Assembly (NCBI GenBank): GCA_012840755.1
Contig: DUWA01000184.1
Span: forward strand, 1 to 5,625
DNA from: Mycoplasmatota bacterium
Lineage (GTDB): Bacteria; Bacillota_I; Bacilli_A; RF39; UBA660
DNA: 5,625 bases
Reading direction: 5' to 3'
This document shows positions 4,703-5,625 of the stretch, in pieces. The first letter of the stretch is position 1, and every line of letters begins with the position of its first letter. The position numbers and the translations under genes are program-made. The notes under the pieces are model-generated. The model had not been told where the DNA came from. It made no database searches and was given only the letters and a program-made list of their open reading frames with translations.

Positions 4703-5191
4703 ATGAAAAGAAAAATACCCGTTAGAAATTATTTAATATTAGTGATTATTTGTATTGTAACTATATCTATCACAGTAGTTTTATTACTCTCTTATAATAA
4801 AGAAACTAAAATAAAAAAAGAAGATTATTTTAGAGAAATAAATTTAGTTGAACTAGATAGTTATATACTTGATAATCCAAACACGTTAATTTATGTATCA
4901 AATATATCATCAGAAGATAATAATGATCTACATGCATATATTTTACAAAAGGAACTTCAAGACGATATAGTATATATAAATGTTTTAGAAAATACTGAAG
5001 GTTTTAATAATTATGTTGCACAAAATTACTATGATAAAAATAAAAAAATAGAAACAGATAATTTTAATCTAAGCATGATGGTTATAGAAAGTGGAAAAAT
5101 TGTTGATATTATTATTAGTACAGAATCAAAATTGAATTTAAATGATGTAGAAACTTTACTTTTGAAATATGGTTATATTGAAAATGATTAA
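4703..5191 (+). CDS. Single-pass membrane-anchored protein, possible cysteine-less thioredoxin-like domain
   Basis: I do not recognise a named family for this 162-residue protein. A basic N-terminus (KRK, R8) precedes one strong membrane helix (about 10-31). The basic inside and the lack of a cleavage motif predict an N-in anchor with the rest outside the cell. The outer domain alternates strands and helices: TLIYVSN (61-67), DIVYINVLE (88-96), LSMMVIESGKIVDII (123-137), and a closing helix ending KYGYIEND. That order resembles thioredoxin-like folds. The only cysteine (C17) is in the membrane helix, so redox chemistry is excluded. ATG 4703 follows AAGGA at 4691-4695. The gene sits 13 bp after the ATPase and overlaps trmL by 8 bp, so it is co-expressed and may be a partner of the ATPase (inference). 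Confidence 0.75.
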   Translation: MKRKIPVRNYLILVIICIVTISITVVLLLSYNKETKIKKEDYFREINLVELDSYILDNPNTLIYVSNISSEDNNDLHAYILQKELQDDIVYINVLENTEGFNNYVAQNYYDKNKKIETDNFNLSMMVIESGKIVDIIISTESKLNLNDVETLLLKYGYIEND

Positions 5192-5625
5192 TATTGTTTT
5201 ATATGAACCTGAAATTCCACAGAACACAGGGAATATAATGAGAACATGTGCTGGTACAGGAGCAGTTTTACATTTAATTGAACCTTTAGGTTTTAAAATG
5301 GATGAAAAGAATTTAAAACGAAGTGGTGTTAATTATTTAGACCGTTGCGATTACCGGATATATAAGAACTATGAAGATTTTAAAAGTAAGAATGTAGGCG
5401 TTTATTATTTTCTGACAAGATATGGTAAAAAACCGCATACATCATTTGATTATACTAACAAAGAACAAAATATTTATTTAATATTTGGAAAAGAAAGTAC
5501 AGGTATACCTAAGGATATTTTGAAAGAACATTTAGACAATTGCATGAGGATACCGATGAATTCAAATATAAGATCGTTGAATTTATCTAATTGTGTTGCT
5601 GTAATGTTATATGAGGTTTTAAGAC
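5184..5625 (+). CDS. trmL: tRNA (cytidine(34)-2'-O)-methyltransferase TrmL, 3'-truncated by the window
   Basis: This SPOUT-family enzyme transfers a methyl group from S-adenosylmethionine to the 2'-O of the wobble nucleotide (C34 or cmnm5U34) of tRNA-Leu isoacceptors. The 147 visible residues carry all three family motifs: YEPEIPQNTGNIMRTCAGTG (7-26), LIFGKESTGIP (99-109), and RIPMNSNIRSLNLSNCVAV with LYEVLR (122-147). The last two form the knotted cofactor site. The reading frame runs off the right edge, probably within about 10-20 codons of its natural stop given the usual length of about 155-170. It starts at ATG 5184, inside the last codons of the previous gene (ATGATTAA overlap), which suggests translational coupling. 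No strong ribosome binding site of its own is visible. Confidence 0.93.
   Translation, partial: MINIVLYEPEIPQNTGNIMRTCAGTGAVLHLIEPLGFKMDEKNLKRSGVNYLDRCDYRIYKNYEDFKSKNVGVYYFLTRYGKKPHTSFDYTNKEQNIYLIFGKESTGIPKDILKEHLDNCMRIPMNSNIRSLNLSNCVAVMLYEVLR

Noticed and set aside
1..5625. CRISPR array, tRNA, rRNA or prophage module
   Set aside because: No regularly spaced repeats, tRNA-like cloverleaf ends, rRNA signatures or phage structural genes were seen.

Overview
The window is very AT-rich, with A/T-dominated codons, Gram-positive-type AGGAGG/AAGG ribosome binding sites and TATAAT promoters. TGG encodes Trp (for example in the UPF0316 gene) and TGA is used as a stop (sigma and LysM genes), so this is the standard bacterial code rather than the Mycoplasma/Spiroplasma code. 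A sigma factor of the SigE/SigK type, a LysM protein without a signal peptide and a PopT (DUF368) transporter fit a low-GC Bacillota lineage, possibly one that sporulates or descends from sporulators. I cannot name the genus from sequence alone.

Left part (1-1130). The window opens in the last codons of an IS3-family transposase. The element's right end lies at about 159-183 and abuts a sigma-70-family gene, which seems to have lost its native 5' end and promoter to the insertion. About 320 bp without an intact gene follow. This stretch holds a near-consensus promoter (890-918), two hairpins, and a protein-like reading frame broken by one stop codon.

Middle part (1131-3185). A polytopic DUF368/PopT undecaprenyl-phosphate translocase ends in a hairpin terminator. 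Next comes a stand-alone AbiEi-type antitoxin with no toxin gene beside it. Its 3' end overlaps by 8 bp that of a convergent UPF0316 (DUF5698/DUF2179) membrane protein. The UPF0316 promoter region faces that of a three-repeat LysM protein.

Right part (3186-5625). The LysM gene is followed by a terminator-like hairpin and then by a tight three-gene cluster. It contains a Clp/Hsp100-like ATPase reduced to a single D1-type AAA+ module, a single-pass membrane protein with a possible cysteine-free thioredoxin-like outer domain, and trmL (tRNA wobble 2'-O-methyltransferase), cut by the window edge. Gene spacing (13 bp, then an 8 bp overlap) indicates co-transcription. The least ordinary content is the D1-only Clp ATPase paired with the anchored membrane protein, plus the IS-truncated sigma gene and the decayed or structured region after it.
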